A stretch of 64,000 nt of DNA from contig JTDA01000002.1 of NCBI GenBank assembly GCA_000803105.1, positions 186,001 to 250,000 of the forward strand, given 5' to 3'. Positions 44,197 to 52,862 of this stretch are shown piece by piece (position 1 is the first letter of the stretch; each line of letters starts with the position of its first letter). The notes below the pieces were generated by a model, which did not search any database, was not told where the DNA came from, and saw nothing but the letters and a program-made list of their open reading frames with translations. The position numbers and the translations under genes were made by a program. This DNA is from Coprobacter secundus (GTDB taxonomy: Bacteria; Bacteroidota; Bacteroidia; Bacteroidales; Coprobacteraceae).

Positions 44197-46236
44197 ATGA
44201 AAGAAAATACATCAGCTTCTTTATTTCCTAAGGAGCAAGTTATAGAAAGCCTGAAACAATCGTTTGTCAAGCTGAATCCGAAAGTAATGATCAAAAACCC
44301 TATCATGTTTACCGTTGAGGTTTCTACAGTAATCATGTTATTGGTTACAGGTTATTCACTCTTCGATGCTTCACAAGGTTCATTCGGATATAATTTATCC
44401 GTTTTTATAATACTTTTCATCACATTACTATTTGCCAATTTTGCTGAAGCTATTGCTGAAGCTCGAGGCAAAGCACAAGCCGACAGTTTAAGAAAAACGA
44501 GAGAAGAAACCCCGGCAAAACGAATAGTTAAAGATAAAATAGAAGTCGTAACCAGCTCTCAATTACGTAAAGGAGATATATTCGTCTGTGAAGCAGGCGA
44601 TGTAATTCCTGCCGACGGTGAAATCATAGAAGGTCTCGCATCAATAGATGAAAGTGCCATTACAGGAGAAAGTGCACCAGTAATACGAGAAGCAGGTGGA
44701 GATAAAAGTTCGGTTACTGGAGGAACAAAAGTTTTGTCTGACCAAATTAAAGTATTGGTTACAACACAACCCGGAGAAAGTTTTTTGGATAAAATGATTG
44801 CTCTTGTCGAAGGTGCATCTCGTAAAAAAACGCCAAATGAAATAGCCTTGACTATACTATTAGCCGGTTTTACATTGGTTTTCATAATTGTATGTATTAC
44901 GTTAAAGCCTTTTGCCGATTACAGCCATACAGTCATAACAATCGCATCGCTCATTTCTCTCTTTGTTTGTCTTATACCTACGACAATTGGAGGACTTTTA
45001 TCTGCCATCGGTATTGCAGGTATGGATCGGGCTTTAAGAGCAAATGTCATTACTAAATCAGGAAAAGCTGTCGAAACTGCCGGGGATATAGATACTTTAC
45101 TACTTGATAAAACAGGAACGATAACGATAGGTAACCGTAAAGCTACTAAATTTTACTGTACGCCGACTATGAACATGGAATTCCATGAATTTATCCGTTA
45201 TTGTATGTTATCTTCTGTATCTGATAATACTCCCGAAGGAAAATCAATTATCGAACTGGCTCATGAAAGTAACCTTCACATGAGAAGTTTAGACACAACA
45301 GGGGCTCGCATGGTAAAATTCTCTGCTGAAACAAAATGCAGTGGAATAGATTTAGCCGATGGTACAGAAATACGAAAAGGTGCATACGAAGCCATTCGAA
45401 AAATAGTGGAAAGCGCAGGAAATAAATTTCCGAAAGAAACTGAAGAATTGGTACAAGCAATTTCAAGTAATGGAGGAACGCCCCTTGTTGTCTGTGTAAA
45501 CAAACAAGTTGCCGGAGTAATAGAGTTACAAGACATTATCAAACCAGGTATCCAAGAACGTTTCGAACGTCTTCGTAAAATGGGTGTAAAAACCGTTATG
45601 GTAACTGGTGATAACCCGTTAACAGCAAAATATATTGCAGAGAAAGCAGGTGTCGACGACTTCATTGCTGAGGCTAAACCTGAAGACAAAATGAACTATA
45701 TCCGAAGAGAACAAGAAGCTGGTAAATTAGTTGCAATGATGGGAGACGGAACCAATGATGCACCAGCTCTTGCTCAAGCAAATGTCGGTGTAGCAATGAA
45801 CAGTGGAACTCAAGCTGCTAAAGAAGCAGGTAATATGGTCGACTTAGACAATGACCCGACCAAATTGATTGAAATTGTTGAAATCGGCAAACAATTACTG
45901 ATGACCCGAGGTACATTGACAACCTTCTCAATCGCAAATGACGTTGCAAAATATTTTGCTATTGTCCCCGCTTTATTCATGGTAGCTATACCCGAATTAG
46001 CAGCACTGAATATTATGCATTTACATAGTCCTGAAAGCGCAATTCTTTCAGCTATCATCTTCAATGCTATTATCATTCCGATATTGATACCTCTGGCTTT
46101 AAAAGGAGTAAAATATAAACCTATTGGAGCTTCAGCTTTACTTCGTCGAAATTTATTGATTTACGGATTCGGTGGAATATTGGCTCCATTTATCGGAATA
46201 AAATTAATAGACATGATTGTCGGTTTGTTTTTCTAA
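44197..46236 (+). CDS. kdpB: potassium-transporting ATPase ATP-binding subunit KdpB
   Basis: The protein has 679 residues and is a P-type ATPase. The actuator motif ITGESAPV is present near 155. The phosphorylated Asp304 lies in LLDKTGTITIGNR. The hinge-region MMGDGTNDAPALAQANVG is near 515, and MVTGDNPLTAKYIA near 470. Seven TM helices fit the KdpB pattern. It hydrolyses ATP and drives K+ entry through KdpA. It is well conserved throughout with no missing motif. The stop is 17 bp before kdpC. Confidence 0.98.
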   Translation: MKENTSASLFPKEQVIESLKQSFVKLNPKVMIKNPIMFTVEVSTVIMLLVTGYSLFDASQGSFGYNLSVFIILFITLLFANFAEAIAEARGKAQADSLRKTREETPAKRIVKDKIEVVTSSQLRKGDIFVCEAGDVIPADGEIIEGLASIDESAITGESAPVIREAGGDKSSVTGGTKVLSDQIKVLVTTQPGESFLDKMIALVEGASRKKTPNEIALTILLAGFTLVFIIVCITLKPFADYSHTVITIASLISLFVCLIPTTIGGLLSAIGIAGMDRALRANVITKSGKAVETAGDIDTLLLDKTGTITIGNRKATKFYCTPTMNMEFHEFIRYCMLSSVSDNTPEGKSIIELAHESNLHMRSLDTTGARMVKFSAETKCSGIDLADGTEIRKGAYEAIRKIVESAGNKFPKETEELVQAISSNGGTPLVVCVNKQVAGVIELQDIIKPGIQERFERLRKMGVKTVMVTGDNPLTAKYIAEKAGVDDFIAEAKPEDKMNYIRREQEAGKLVAMMGDGTNDAPALAQANVGVAMNSGTQAAKEAGNMVDLDNDPTKLIEIVEIGKQLLMTRGTLTTFSIANDVAKYFAIVPALFMVAIPELAALNIMHLHSPESAILSAIIFNAIIIPILIPLALKGVKYKPIGASALLRRNLLIYGFGGILAPFIGIKLIDMIVGLFF

Positions 46237-46253
46237 AAAATAATTAAGCAAAA

Positions 46254-46838
46254 ATGAGAACGCTATTAAAATCATTAAAAATAACTATTGCATTCTGTTT
46301 ATTCTTTTCAGTATGCTATATCCTCATTCTTTGGGTATTTGCCCTCGTAGCAGGACCAAATAAAGGAAATGCCGAACTGGTTACATTAAATGGTAAAGTT
46401 GTCGGTGCAGCCAATGTAGGACAACAATTTACAAAAGATATTTATTTCTGGGGACGTCCATCTGCGGTCGATTATACAGCAGACGGTTCAGGCGGAAGTA
46501 ATAAAGGTCCTACAAATGAAGAATACTTGGCTGAAGTAGAAGCCCGAATAGACTCTTTCCTGATACATCATCCATATCTCAATCGGAAAGAAATACCTGC
46601 AGAAATGGTTACAGCCAGCGGTTCTGGATTGGATCCGAATATTACACGCCAATGTGCATATGTACAAATTAAACGTATCGCTAAGGCTCGTGGAATGAAC
46701 GAATCCGATATTCAAGAAATTGTAAATAAACATATTGAAAAGCCTTTTCTTGGCCTCTTTGGTACTGAAAAAATAAATGTATTAAAACTCAACGTTGCTC
46801 TTGATGAAGCAAATAAATCAATAATCGCAGAAAAATGA
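46254..46838 (+). CDS. kdpC: potassium-transporting ATPase subunit KdpC
   Basis: The protein has 194 residues. One N-terminal TM helix (about 12-34) is followed by a periplasmic domain with the family motifs YFWGRPSAVDYTADGSGGSN, TASGSGLDPNI and ARGMNESDIQEIVNKH. KdpC stabilises and raises the K+ affinity of the KdpFAB complex. Its stop codon overlaps the start of the next gene by 4 bp, so the outer-membrane protein downstream is translationally coupled to the pump. Confidence 0.97.
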   Translation: MRTLLKSLKITIAFCLFFSVCYILILWVFALVAGPNKGNAELVTLNGKVVGAANVGQQFTKDIYFWGRPSAVDYTADGSGGSNKGPTNEEYLAEVEARIDSFLIHHPYLNRKEIPAEMVTASGSGLDPNITRQCAYVQIKRIAKARGMNESDIQEIVNKHIEKPFLGLFGTEKINVLKLNVALDEANKSIIAEK

Positions 46839-47602
46839 AAACAATAATTAAATCTATCACATTAGCTTGTGCATTCTCCATTTTTGGAGCAAATACAACA
46901 TTCTCTCAAGAAGAATCAAAAAGTGTTAATTTCAATGTTGCCGGAGATTTGGTAAGTTCTTACATCTGGCGTGGTATGTATCAGTCAGGAGCCGCCATAC
47001 AACCGACATTAGGTTTAAGTGTAAAAGGATTTTCTCTTACAGCTTGGGGAAGTGTCGACTTTACAGGTCAAGGACATAAAGAAGCAGATATTACTGCAGC
47101 ATATAGTATCGCCGGACTGACCATTTCTGTTGCAGATTTTTGGTGGGCAGGACAATCGGGAATATATAATGACAGAGAAAATTTGAAAAATAACTATTTC
47201 AATTTCAACCACAATAGTACCGACCATATTTTCGAAGGAGCTCTATCCTATCAATTACCCGTTGAAAGGTTCCCACTAAGTATCTCTTGGTATACGATGT
47301 TTGCAGGAAACGATTATGTGCTAAAATCTAATGGGACAGATAGGAAAAGGGCATATTCTACATATGTAGAATTAGGATATCCGTTTTCTGTTAAAGGAGT
47401 AGATTTAGTAGCAAATGTAGGGCTCAGCCCATGGGAATCTGCACAATATAAAAATGATGGTTTTGCGGTAACCAATGTTTCATTAAAAGCAACAAAAGTG
47501 TTACCCATTACCAAAAATTTCTCACTTCCCATTTATACTCAAGTTATTTGGAACCCCAATCGAGAAGACGTACATTTTGTCTTTGGTTTGACAATAAGAT
47601 AA
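46835..47602 (+). CDS. outer-membrane beta-barrel protein coupled to kdpC
   Basis: The protein has 255 residues with a signal peptide ending TTFSQ. The mature protein consists of alternating beta strands (FNVAGDLVSSYIWRGMYQSG, FSLTAWGSVDFTG, HIFEGALSYQLP, YSTYVELGYPF, FSLPIYTQVIWNP, VHFVFGLTIR) and ends in a basic-hydrophobic strand, like TorF/porin-type barrels of 10-12 strands. It overlaps kdpC by 4 bp. Potassium must first cross the outer membrane, so a dedicated porin or an assembly factor for potassium limitation is a reasonable inference. No substrate-specific motif is visible. Confidence 0.8.
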   Translation: MKTIIKSITLACAFSIFGANTTFSQEESKSVNFNVAGDLVSSYIWRGMYQSGAAIQPTLGLSVKGFSLTAWGSVDFTGQGHKEADITAAYSIAGLTISVADFWWAGQSGIYNDRENLKNNYFNFNHNSTDHIFEGALSYQLPVERFPLSISWYTMFAGNDYVLKSNGTDRKRAYSTYVELGYPFSVKGVDLVANVGLSPWESAQYKNDGFAVTNVSLKATKVLPITKNFSLPIYTQVIWNPNREDVHFVFGLTIR

Positions 47603-47632
47603 TCACATAACCATAGTCTTTCATAATAAAAA

Positions 47633-47669
47633 ATAACCGATAGATGCATATATTTGCATCGTCGGTTAT
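47633..47669 (+). promoter_or_regulatory. -7 box embedded in inverted repeat upstream of split kdpD
   Basis: ATAACCGA (47633-47640) and TCGGTTAT (47662-47669) flank GATGCA/TGCATC, giving a two-part inverted repeat with a small internal asymmetry. In its centre TATATTTG (47649-47656) matches the TAnnTTTG promoter box, 37 bp before the kdpD-like start. It can be a terminator for the kdpABC mRNA or an operator around a separate promoter for the sensor genes. Confidence 0.5.
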
Positions 47670-47692
47670 ACCTCTTTAAAAATACGAAGTGA

Positions 47693-48817
47693 ATGAATAA
47701 TGAAGAAAGCGTTCAACATTTCCTCGAACTGATCAAAAAATCACGACGTGGAAAATTTAAAATCTACATCGGAATGATTGCCGGAGTAGGGAAAAGTTAT
47801 CGTATGCTACAAGAAGCTCATGATCTGTTGGATAATGGCGTTGATGTACAAATTGGTTACATCGAAACACACAAAAGAGCCGGAACTGAAGCCTTACTCG
47901 AAGGCCTTCCCATTATTCCCCGGAAAAAGATTTTCTACAAAGGGAAAGAATTGGAAGAAATGGATTTGGAAGCTATCCTACGTATCCATCCAGAAATTGT
48001 CATTGTAGACGAATTGGCCCACACAAATGTCGAAGGTAGTGCTAATAAGAAAAGATGGCAAGATGTTATAGCATTACTTGATGCCGGTATCAATGTTATA
48101 TCAGCAGTCAACATTCAACACATAGAGAGCTTAAATGAAGAGGTTCAAGGGATATCCGGAATAGAAGTTAAGGAAAGAATACCTGACAGTGTATTACAGG
48201 AGGCAGATGAGGTCGTTAACATAGACCTCACAGCAGAAGAACTGATAAATCGTCTAAAAGCCGGAAAAATTTATAAACCAGAAAAGATAGCAACAGCTCT
48301 CAATAATTTTTTCAAAACGGAAAACATACTCCAATTGAGAGAATTAGCCTTAAAAGAGGTAGCTTTACGAGTTGAGAAAAAAGTCGAAAATGAAGTTGTA
48401 ATATCAAATGTCGGAGTTCGACATGAAAAATTTTTGGCATGCATCAGTTCTAATGAAAAAACACCAAGAAAAATCATCCGTAAAACAGCCCGACTGGCAA
48501 CACGTTATAATGCATCTTTCGTTGCCCTCTATGTACAAACTCCTCAAGAAAACCCAGACAGAATATCTTTAGCCAGCCAACGACATCTAATAAATCATTT
48601 CAAATTGGTCACAGAATTGGGAGGGGAAGTAGTTCAAGTACAGTCACCTCACGTAACCGAAAGCATAATAAAGGTTTGCAAAGAAAAACAGATTACAACT
48701 ATTTGCATGGGACAACCTGCATTTAAATTACCTCAAGCCTATATCAAGATTCACTATTATAAAAAATTTATTCACTTTCTGGCACAAGCCAATATAGATT
48801 TACTTATATTAGCATAA
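47693..48817 (+). CDS. stand-alone KdpD N-terminal sensor domain (KdpD + USP, no kinase)
   Basis: The protein has 374 residues. Residues about 20-230 are the KdpD domain: Walker-A-like IGMIAGVGKSY near 27-37, QIGYIETHKR, VDELAHTN (Walker B) and NIQHIESLN. Residues about 245-374 are a universal-stress-protein fold (VISNVGVRHEKFLACISSNE, CMGQPAFKLP). Classical KdpD continues with four TM helices and a histidine kinase, which are absent here and encoded by the next gene 17 bp downstream. The KdpD domain responds to potassium and c-di-AMP in other bacteria. It presumably works in trans with the next gene's kinase. This is a complete gene with a normal stop, not a frameshift remnant. Confidence 0.92.
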   Translation: MNNEESVQHFLELIKKSRRGKFKIYIGMIAGVGKSYRMLQEAHDLLDNGVDVQIGYIETHKRAGTEALLEGLPIIPRKKIFYKGKELEEMDLEAILRIHPEIVIVDELAHTNVEGSANKKRWQDVIALLDAGINVISAVNIQHIESLNEEVQGISGIEVKERIPDSVLQEADEVVNIDLTAEELINRLKAGKIYKPEKIATALNNFFKTENILQLRELALKEVALRVEKKVENEVVISNVGVRHEKFLACISSNEKTPRKIIRKTARLATRYNASFVALYVQTPQENPDRISLASQRHLINHFKLVTELGGEVVQVQSPHVTESIIKVCKEKQITTICMGQPAFKLPQAYIKIHYYKKFIHFLAQANIDLLILA

Positions 48818-48834
48818 GTTTAATACATCATTTT

Positions 48835-50274
48835 ATGAATATAAAAACTAAATTATTATTTGGCATCGGAATGCTGGCCGGTATGATTATACTACTGGTA
48901 ACTTTATCAGTCGTAAACTTACAGATATTGACAGCAACAGATCCTGATAGTCCTACAGCAGGCCCGGGGTTACAAAGAGCATTAATATGGATTTCCATTG
49001 TCGGAGGGTTCTGTGTGTTAGTAGGGTTAGGGTTACTAATCTGGCTGCCTAAATCTATCGAACGCCCTATCAAAGAACTTACTAATGGAATTATGGAAAT
49101 AGCCAATCGAAATTATGAAAAAAGGCTCAATCTAAAAGGAAATGAAGAGTTCAATGACGTTGCTGAAAGTTTCAATCGGATGGCAGAGCGTCTTGCTGAA
49201 TACAGATCGAGTACATTAGCAGATATATTATCTACAAAAAAATATCTCGAAGCTATTGTCAATAGTATAAATGAACCCATTATCGGACTAAACACTAATC
49301 GTGAAATTCTTTTCATAAACGATGAAGCTCTTGGAATTCTAAATTTAAAAAGGGAAAACGTTATACGCCAATCGGCAGAAGAACTTGCTCTGAAAAATGA
49401 TTTGTTGAGAAGACTAATCCGAGAGCTAGTATCTCCTGATGAAAAAAAAGAACCCTTAAAAATATATGCAGACAATAAAGAAAGTTATTTCCAAGTGCGC
49501 TACATTCCTATTCGTTATGTAGAAACAGGAGAATCTTCAGCCAAAAGTATCGGAGATGTCATTTTATTAAAAAATATTACGGAGTTTAAAGAATTAGATT
49601 CGGCTAAGACAACTTTTATCTCTACCATATCCCATGAACTGAAAACTCCAATATCTGCTATTATGATGAGCCTACAACTCCTCGAAGATAAACGTATAGG
49701 CAATCTAAATGAAGAGCAAGAACAACTCTCAAAAAGTATAAAAGATAATAGTGAGAGGTTATTGAATATTACTGGAGAATTATTGAACATGACGCAAGTC
49801 GAAGCCGGTAAATTACAATTAATGCCTAAAATCACTAAGCCTATCGAACTAATCAATTACGCAATAAATGCCAACCGCGTACAAGCAGAAAAGTTCGGAT
49901 GTCAGGTAGAGGTCGAATATCCTGAAAAAATCAGCAAATTATTTGTCGATAGTGAAAAAATAGCCTGGGTTATCACAAATCTTTTAAGTAATGCTATACG
50001 TTATTCTAAAGAAAACAGCAGAGTTATTATAGGAGCTAAACAGGAAAACAATATAGTAGAAATATATGTACAAGATTTCGGAAAAGGTATAGACCCAAGA
50101 TATCATAAAAGCATCTTTGACCGATACTTCCGAGTACCTGGCACTAAAGTACAAGGTAGTGGATTAGGCCTATCTATTTCTAAAGATTTTGTAGAAGCGC
50201 ATAATGGAACCTTGACTGTAGAAAGTGAATTAGGAAAAGGCAGTAAATTTATTATACGTTTCAATGTGGGTTAA
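48835..50274 (+). CDS. membrane histidine kinase (HAMP-PAS-HisKA-HATPase), partner of split KdpD
   Basis: The protein has 479 residues. Two TM helices (about 7-29 and 49-71) enclose a very short periplasmic loop. A HAMP linker (IERPIKELTNGIMEIANRNY, about 75-125) is followed by a PAS domain (about 135-250, YLEAIVNSINEPIIGLNTNR). HisKA has His267 in ISHELKTPISA, and the HATPase shows NLLSNAIRYS and GSGLGLSISKDFVEAHNG. It has the kinase half that the preceding KdpD domain protein lacks. With the small loop it is more likely to sense internal than external signals. The probable phosphate acceptor is the NtrC-type regulator at 40750-42099; that pairing is inferred from the gene cluster. Confidence 0.92.
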   Translation: MNIKTKLLFGIGMLAGMIILLVTLSVVNLQILTATDPDSPTAGPGLQRALIWISIVGGFCVLVGLGLLIWLPKSIERPIKELTNGIMEIANRNYEKRLNLKGNEEFNDVAESFNRMAERLAEYRSSTLADILSTKKYLEAIVNSINEPIIGLNTNREILFINDEALGILNLKRENVIRQSAEELALKNDLLRRLIRELVSPDEKKEPLKIYADNKESYFQVRYIPIRYVETGESSAKSIGDVILLKNITEFKELDSAKTTFISTISHELKTPISAIMMSLQLLEDKRIGNLNEEQEQLSKSIKDNSERLLNITGELLNMTQVEAGKLQLMPKITKPIELINYAINANRVQAEKFGCQVEVEYPEKISKLFVDSEKIAWVITNLLSNAIRYSKENSRVIIGAKQENNIVEIYVQDFGKGIDPRYHKSIFDRYFRVPGTKVQGSGLGLSISKDFVEAHNGTLTVESELGKGSKFIIRFNVG

Positions 50275-50347
50275 AGAATATTGGGAATCCTGTTTTGGGG
50301 TTAGGGATGAAAAAAGCATCCCAAATAGGTAATAAAAATAATTTCTC

Positions 50348-50355
50348 TAACTTTG
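50348..50355 (+). promoter_or_regulatory. -7 promoter box for NifX-like gene
   Basis: TAACTTTG (TAnnTTTG) lies 48 bp before the start codon at 50404. A short inverted repeat GGGATG...CATCCC (50304-50322) lies upstream and may end the kinase transcript. Confidence 0.45.
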
Positions 50356-50403
50356 TATACATAACAAACATCAAGTTTAATTGACTTTAAAAAGAGAAGT
50401 TAA

Positions 50404-50778
50404 ATGATAAAAATTGCAATTCCTACTCGAGATGAACAAGTGGATGACCATTTTGGACATTGTGACCACTACACGTTATTTACTATTGATGACCAAAAAC
50501 AAATAATCGAAAAAGAATATCTTGCTTCACCTGAAGGTTGTGGATGCAAATCGAACATTGCATCTATTCTTGAAGAAAAAGGTATCACTCTTATGCTCGC
50601 CGGAAATATGGGTGAAGGAGCAAAAAACGTGCTTAATTCACATCATATAGAGGTTATACGTGGATGTAAAGGTGATATTAAAGAAATTGTAAAACAGTAT
50701 CTTTCAGGGTTTATTCTCGATTCTGGAGAAAGCTGTCACCAACACGAAAACGGGCATATATGCTCACATAAGGAATAA
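50404..50778 (+). CDS. NifX/NifB-C-type iron-molybdenum cofactor-binding domain protein
   Basis: The protein has 124 residues. The fold signature is clear: KIAIPTRDEQVDDHFGHCDHY at the start (first 20 read KIAIPTRDEQVDDHFGHCDH), GCGCKSNIASILEEKGI in the middle, and VIRGCKGDIKEIVKQYLSG near 100. The tail is rich in His and Cys (CHQHENGHICSHKE), a possible metal-binding end. Outside nitrogen fixers, such small RNase-H-like proteins are believed to bind or chaperone Fe-S or other metals; no nif genes are present here. It has its own promoter and is followed by a strong terminator, so it is not clearly part of the Kdp system. Confidence 0.85.
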   Translation: MIKIAIPTRDEQVDDHFGHCDHYTLFTIDDQKQIIEKEYLASPEGCGCKSNIASILEEKGITLMLAGNMGEGAKNVLNSHHIEVIRGCKGDIKEIVKQYLSGFILDSGESCHQHENGHICSHKE

Positions 50779-50793
50779 AAAAAGAGGTATTTT

Positions 50794-50842
50794 TACAGTG
50801 AACCCTAAAAAGTTTATTATCTAACTTTTAGGATTCACTGTA
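50794..50842. terminator. bidirectional terminator between convergent genes
   Basis: TACAGTGAACCCTAAAAAGTT and its near-complement at 50823-50842 form a long stem with a few mismatches and an 8-nt loop. TTTTC follows on the plus strand and a U-rich stretch on the minus strand. It separates the NifX-like gene from the end of PUL C. Confidence 0.7.
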
Positions 50843-50896
50843 TTTTCAGACATCCTCTTCTCCCCAAAATTTACACACAATCACTTATTCTCATTA

Positions 50897-52858
50897 TCAA
50901 TATCGACTATCTGTCCTGAATGGTGAAGCAGGCAATCCTGCTCCATTATACAAATTACAAGAAATATTATCGGCCCAACCATACCTAACAGCATAGGGAC
51001 GAGGCACTTTAGGAGAAAACACAATAATCTCATCTCCTTCTATACGAGCTTCTGCCCAATAATAGCAATGGTCTGAGCCACATATAGCAAAACCTTTCAA
51101 TGATTCTCCATCCGGAGTTTTCAATCCTCCTTCAACATGAGAAAAAGAAATCCTTATTTTATCATCCTCAACCTTATACGTCTTAAATATGGGACCCGAA
51201 TAAGGGTTGTCTTCTCCATAAGTTTTAGCTCTTGCAATCAGCGCTAAACGCCGGCCTACTTCCTGTTTGTTTTTAGGATGAATATCCTTAGCATCTCCTA
51301 TATCCATTGTAACTGCCATACCGGTATTACTCCAATGCAATGTATTCAACTGGGCCTCACGTAAAGCTGCCCATTCCGAATCGTATGGTTCCGCTCTCTC
51401 TGGATTGAATGAGGCCAACTGAACAAAATAAAACGGAAAGTTTCGTTTCCACAAAGACCGCCAATCATTAATCAATAATGGGAAAAGTGTGCGGTATTGT
51501 TCTGCCATCGAAGCATTCGCCTCTCCTTGATACCAAATCACTCCTTGGAATGCAAATGGGGCTAAAGGATACAACATTGCATTATATAATGTCGTTGGAC
51601 ACTTTGGATTATCTACAGGAGAAATTGGTCTTAAAGGTATTTCAGACTGTTTAAGCCCGATTTGATATTTCCAGTTTCCAGATAAAGATATGGAATCACT
51701 GTTTTTCAACATCAATTGTAAAGTAACAGGGTCTCCATAAAAACCTCCAGATAAAGCCATATCCGATATACGCACAGCAATAACGGCCTTTCCCGCTTTT
51801 ACCAAACCTGCCGGAACATTGTATTCTCGCTGTACATTCCAACCTTCACTATGGCCAACTTCTTCTCCATTGAAAAATGTTATATCATCATCGTCTATAC
51901 CCCCTAATCTTAAAGTCAGTTCTTTTCCTTGCCATCGTAAAGGTATTTCTATTGTTTTTCTCACCCATACAACACCGTCAAAATCAGGTAACACACTATT
52001 TTCCCAAGAACCCGGAACCGGCATATCCTCCCATTTTACATCATCAAAATCGGGAGATGCCCATTTTGCATAATGCTTTTCGTATCCTAAATCTATTTCC
52101 TCCACTTTTCTTTGCCACTCTTTTAACTGCCCGATATAAAATAACGATAAATCATTTTGAGAGACCTGTTTCAATTGCCGTACATAATCCTTAAAATAAG
52201 GCATTGTTTCCAATGATTCGGCACTCACCCATGACTCAGCCGGAGTACCTCCCCACGATGTATGGATAAGACCAACCGGAACCTTTCTATTTTTTACCAG
52301 ATCACGCCCAAAGAAATATGCAACAGCAGAAAACTCAGGGATTGTCTTCGAAGAACAAACTTGCCAACCTGTATTATTTTCAGTAAATACATCTTTTTGA
52401 GGAGTATTTCTTATTACTTTTTTTACTTGAAAAAGTCTCATATCAGGATAATTAGCTGCAGCTATTTCATCTTGATAATTTTGAATTTTTCCCCAACCAG
52501 CCAATGGCATTTCCATATTAGATTGCCCCGAACAGATCCAGACTTCCCCAATCATAACATTCCGTAACACCACTTTTTTACCATCACTTATAGTTATGGA
52601 ATAAGGTCCGCCAAACTTTGGAGTCGGTATATTTATATTCCAATACCCCTTATTATCTGATTTTGTCTCATATTCACGAACCTCCCAACCGACCATAACT
52701 TTAACCACCTTATTAGGGGCTGCTTCTCCCCAAAATGGAGCATCCGTACACTGCTGTAAAACCATATTATCAGTAAACAAGGCCGGTAATCTCACATCTG
52801 CATAAATTGAGATACATATTAATTGCAAAGCAAAAGACAACCCAATTATTTTCTTCAT
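50897..52858 (-). CDS. sialate O-acetylesterase-like SGNH hydrolase with inserted jelly roll (PUL C)
   Basis: I choose ATG at 52858 (653 aa); an upstream ATG at 52876 would overlap the GH97 gene by 14 bp. A signal peptide ends IYA. The N-terminal beta domain (FTDNMVLQQCTDAPFWGEA) is followed by the SGNH block I GEVWICSGQSNMEMPL, with nucleophile Ser near 110, then GLIHTSWGGTPAESWVS (block II). A galactose-binding-like jelly roll (about 245-370: VVWVRKTIEIP, RLGGIDDDDITFFNGEEVG) interrupts the catalytic domain, which resumes with QGVIWYQGEAN and ends with the DxxH-like DAKDIHPKNK. Such enzymes remove O-acetyl groups from sialic acids or other glycans. It is the last PUL C gene, 4 bp after GH97. 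Confidence 0.9.
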   Translation of the reverse strand: MKKIIGLSFALQLICISIYADVRLPALFTDNMVLQQCTDAPFWGEAAPNKVVKVMVGWEVREYETKSDNKGYWNINIPTPKFGGPYSITISDGKKVVLRNVMIGEVWICSGQSNMEMPLAGWGKIQNYQDEIAAANYPDMRLFQVKKVIRNTPQKDVFTENNTGWQVCSSKTIPEFSAVAYFFGRDLVKNRKVPVGLIHTSWGGTPAESWVSAESLETMPYFKDYVRQLKQVSQNDLSLFYIGQLKEWQRKVEEIDLGYEKHYAKWASPDFDDVKWEDMPVPGSWENSVLPDFDGVVWVRKTIEIPLRWQGKELTLRLGGIDDDDITFFNGEEVGHSEGWNVQREYNVPAGLVKAGKAVIAVRISDMALSGGFYGDPVTLQLMLKNSDSISLSGNWKYQIGLKQSEIPLRPISPVDNPKCPTTLYNAMLYPLAPFAFQGVIWYQGEANASMAEQYRTLFPLLINDWRSLWKRNFPFYFVQLASFNPERAEPYDSEWAALREAQLNTLHWSNTGMAVTMDIGDAKDIHPKNKQEVGRRLALIARAKTYGEDNPYSGPIFKTYKVEDDKIRISFSHVEGGLKTPDGESLKGFAICGSDHCYYWAEARIEGDEIIVFSPKVPRPYAVRYGWADNISCNLYNGAGLPASPFRTDSRY

Positions 52859-52862
52859 ACCA

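Noticed and set aside
47693..50274. Single kdpD broken by a frameshift
   Set aside because: The second gene begins with its own TM region, HAMP and PAS domains that are not part of classical KdpD, so this is a true split rather than a sequencing break.
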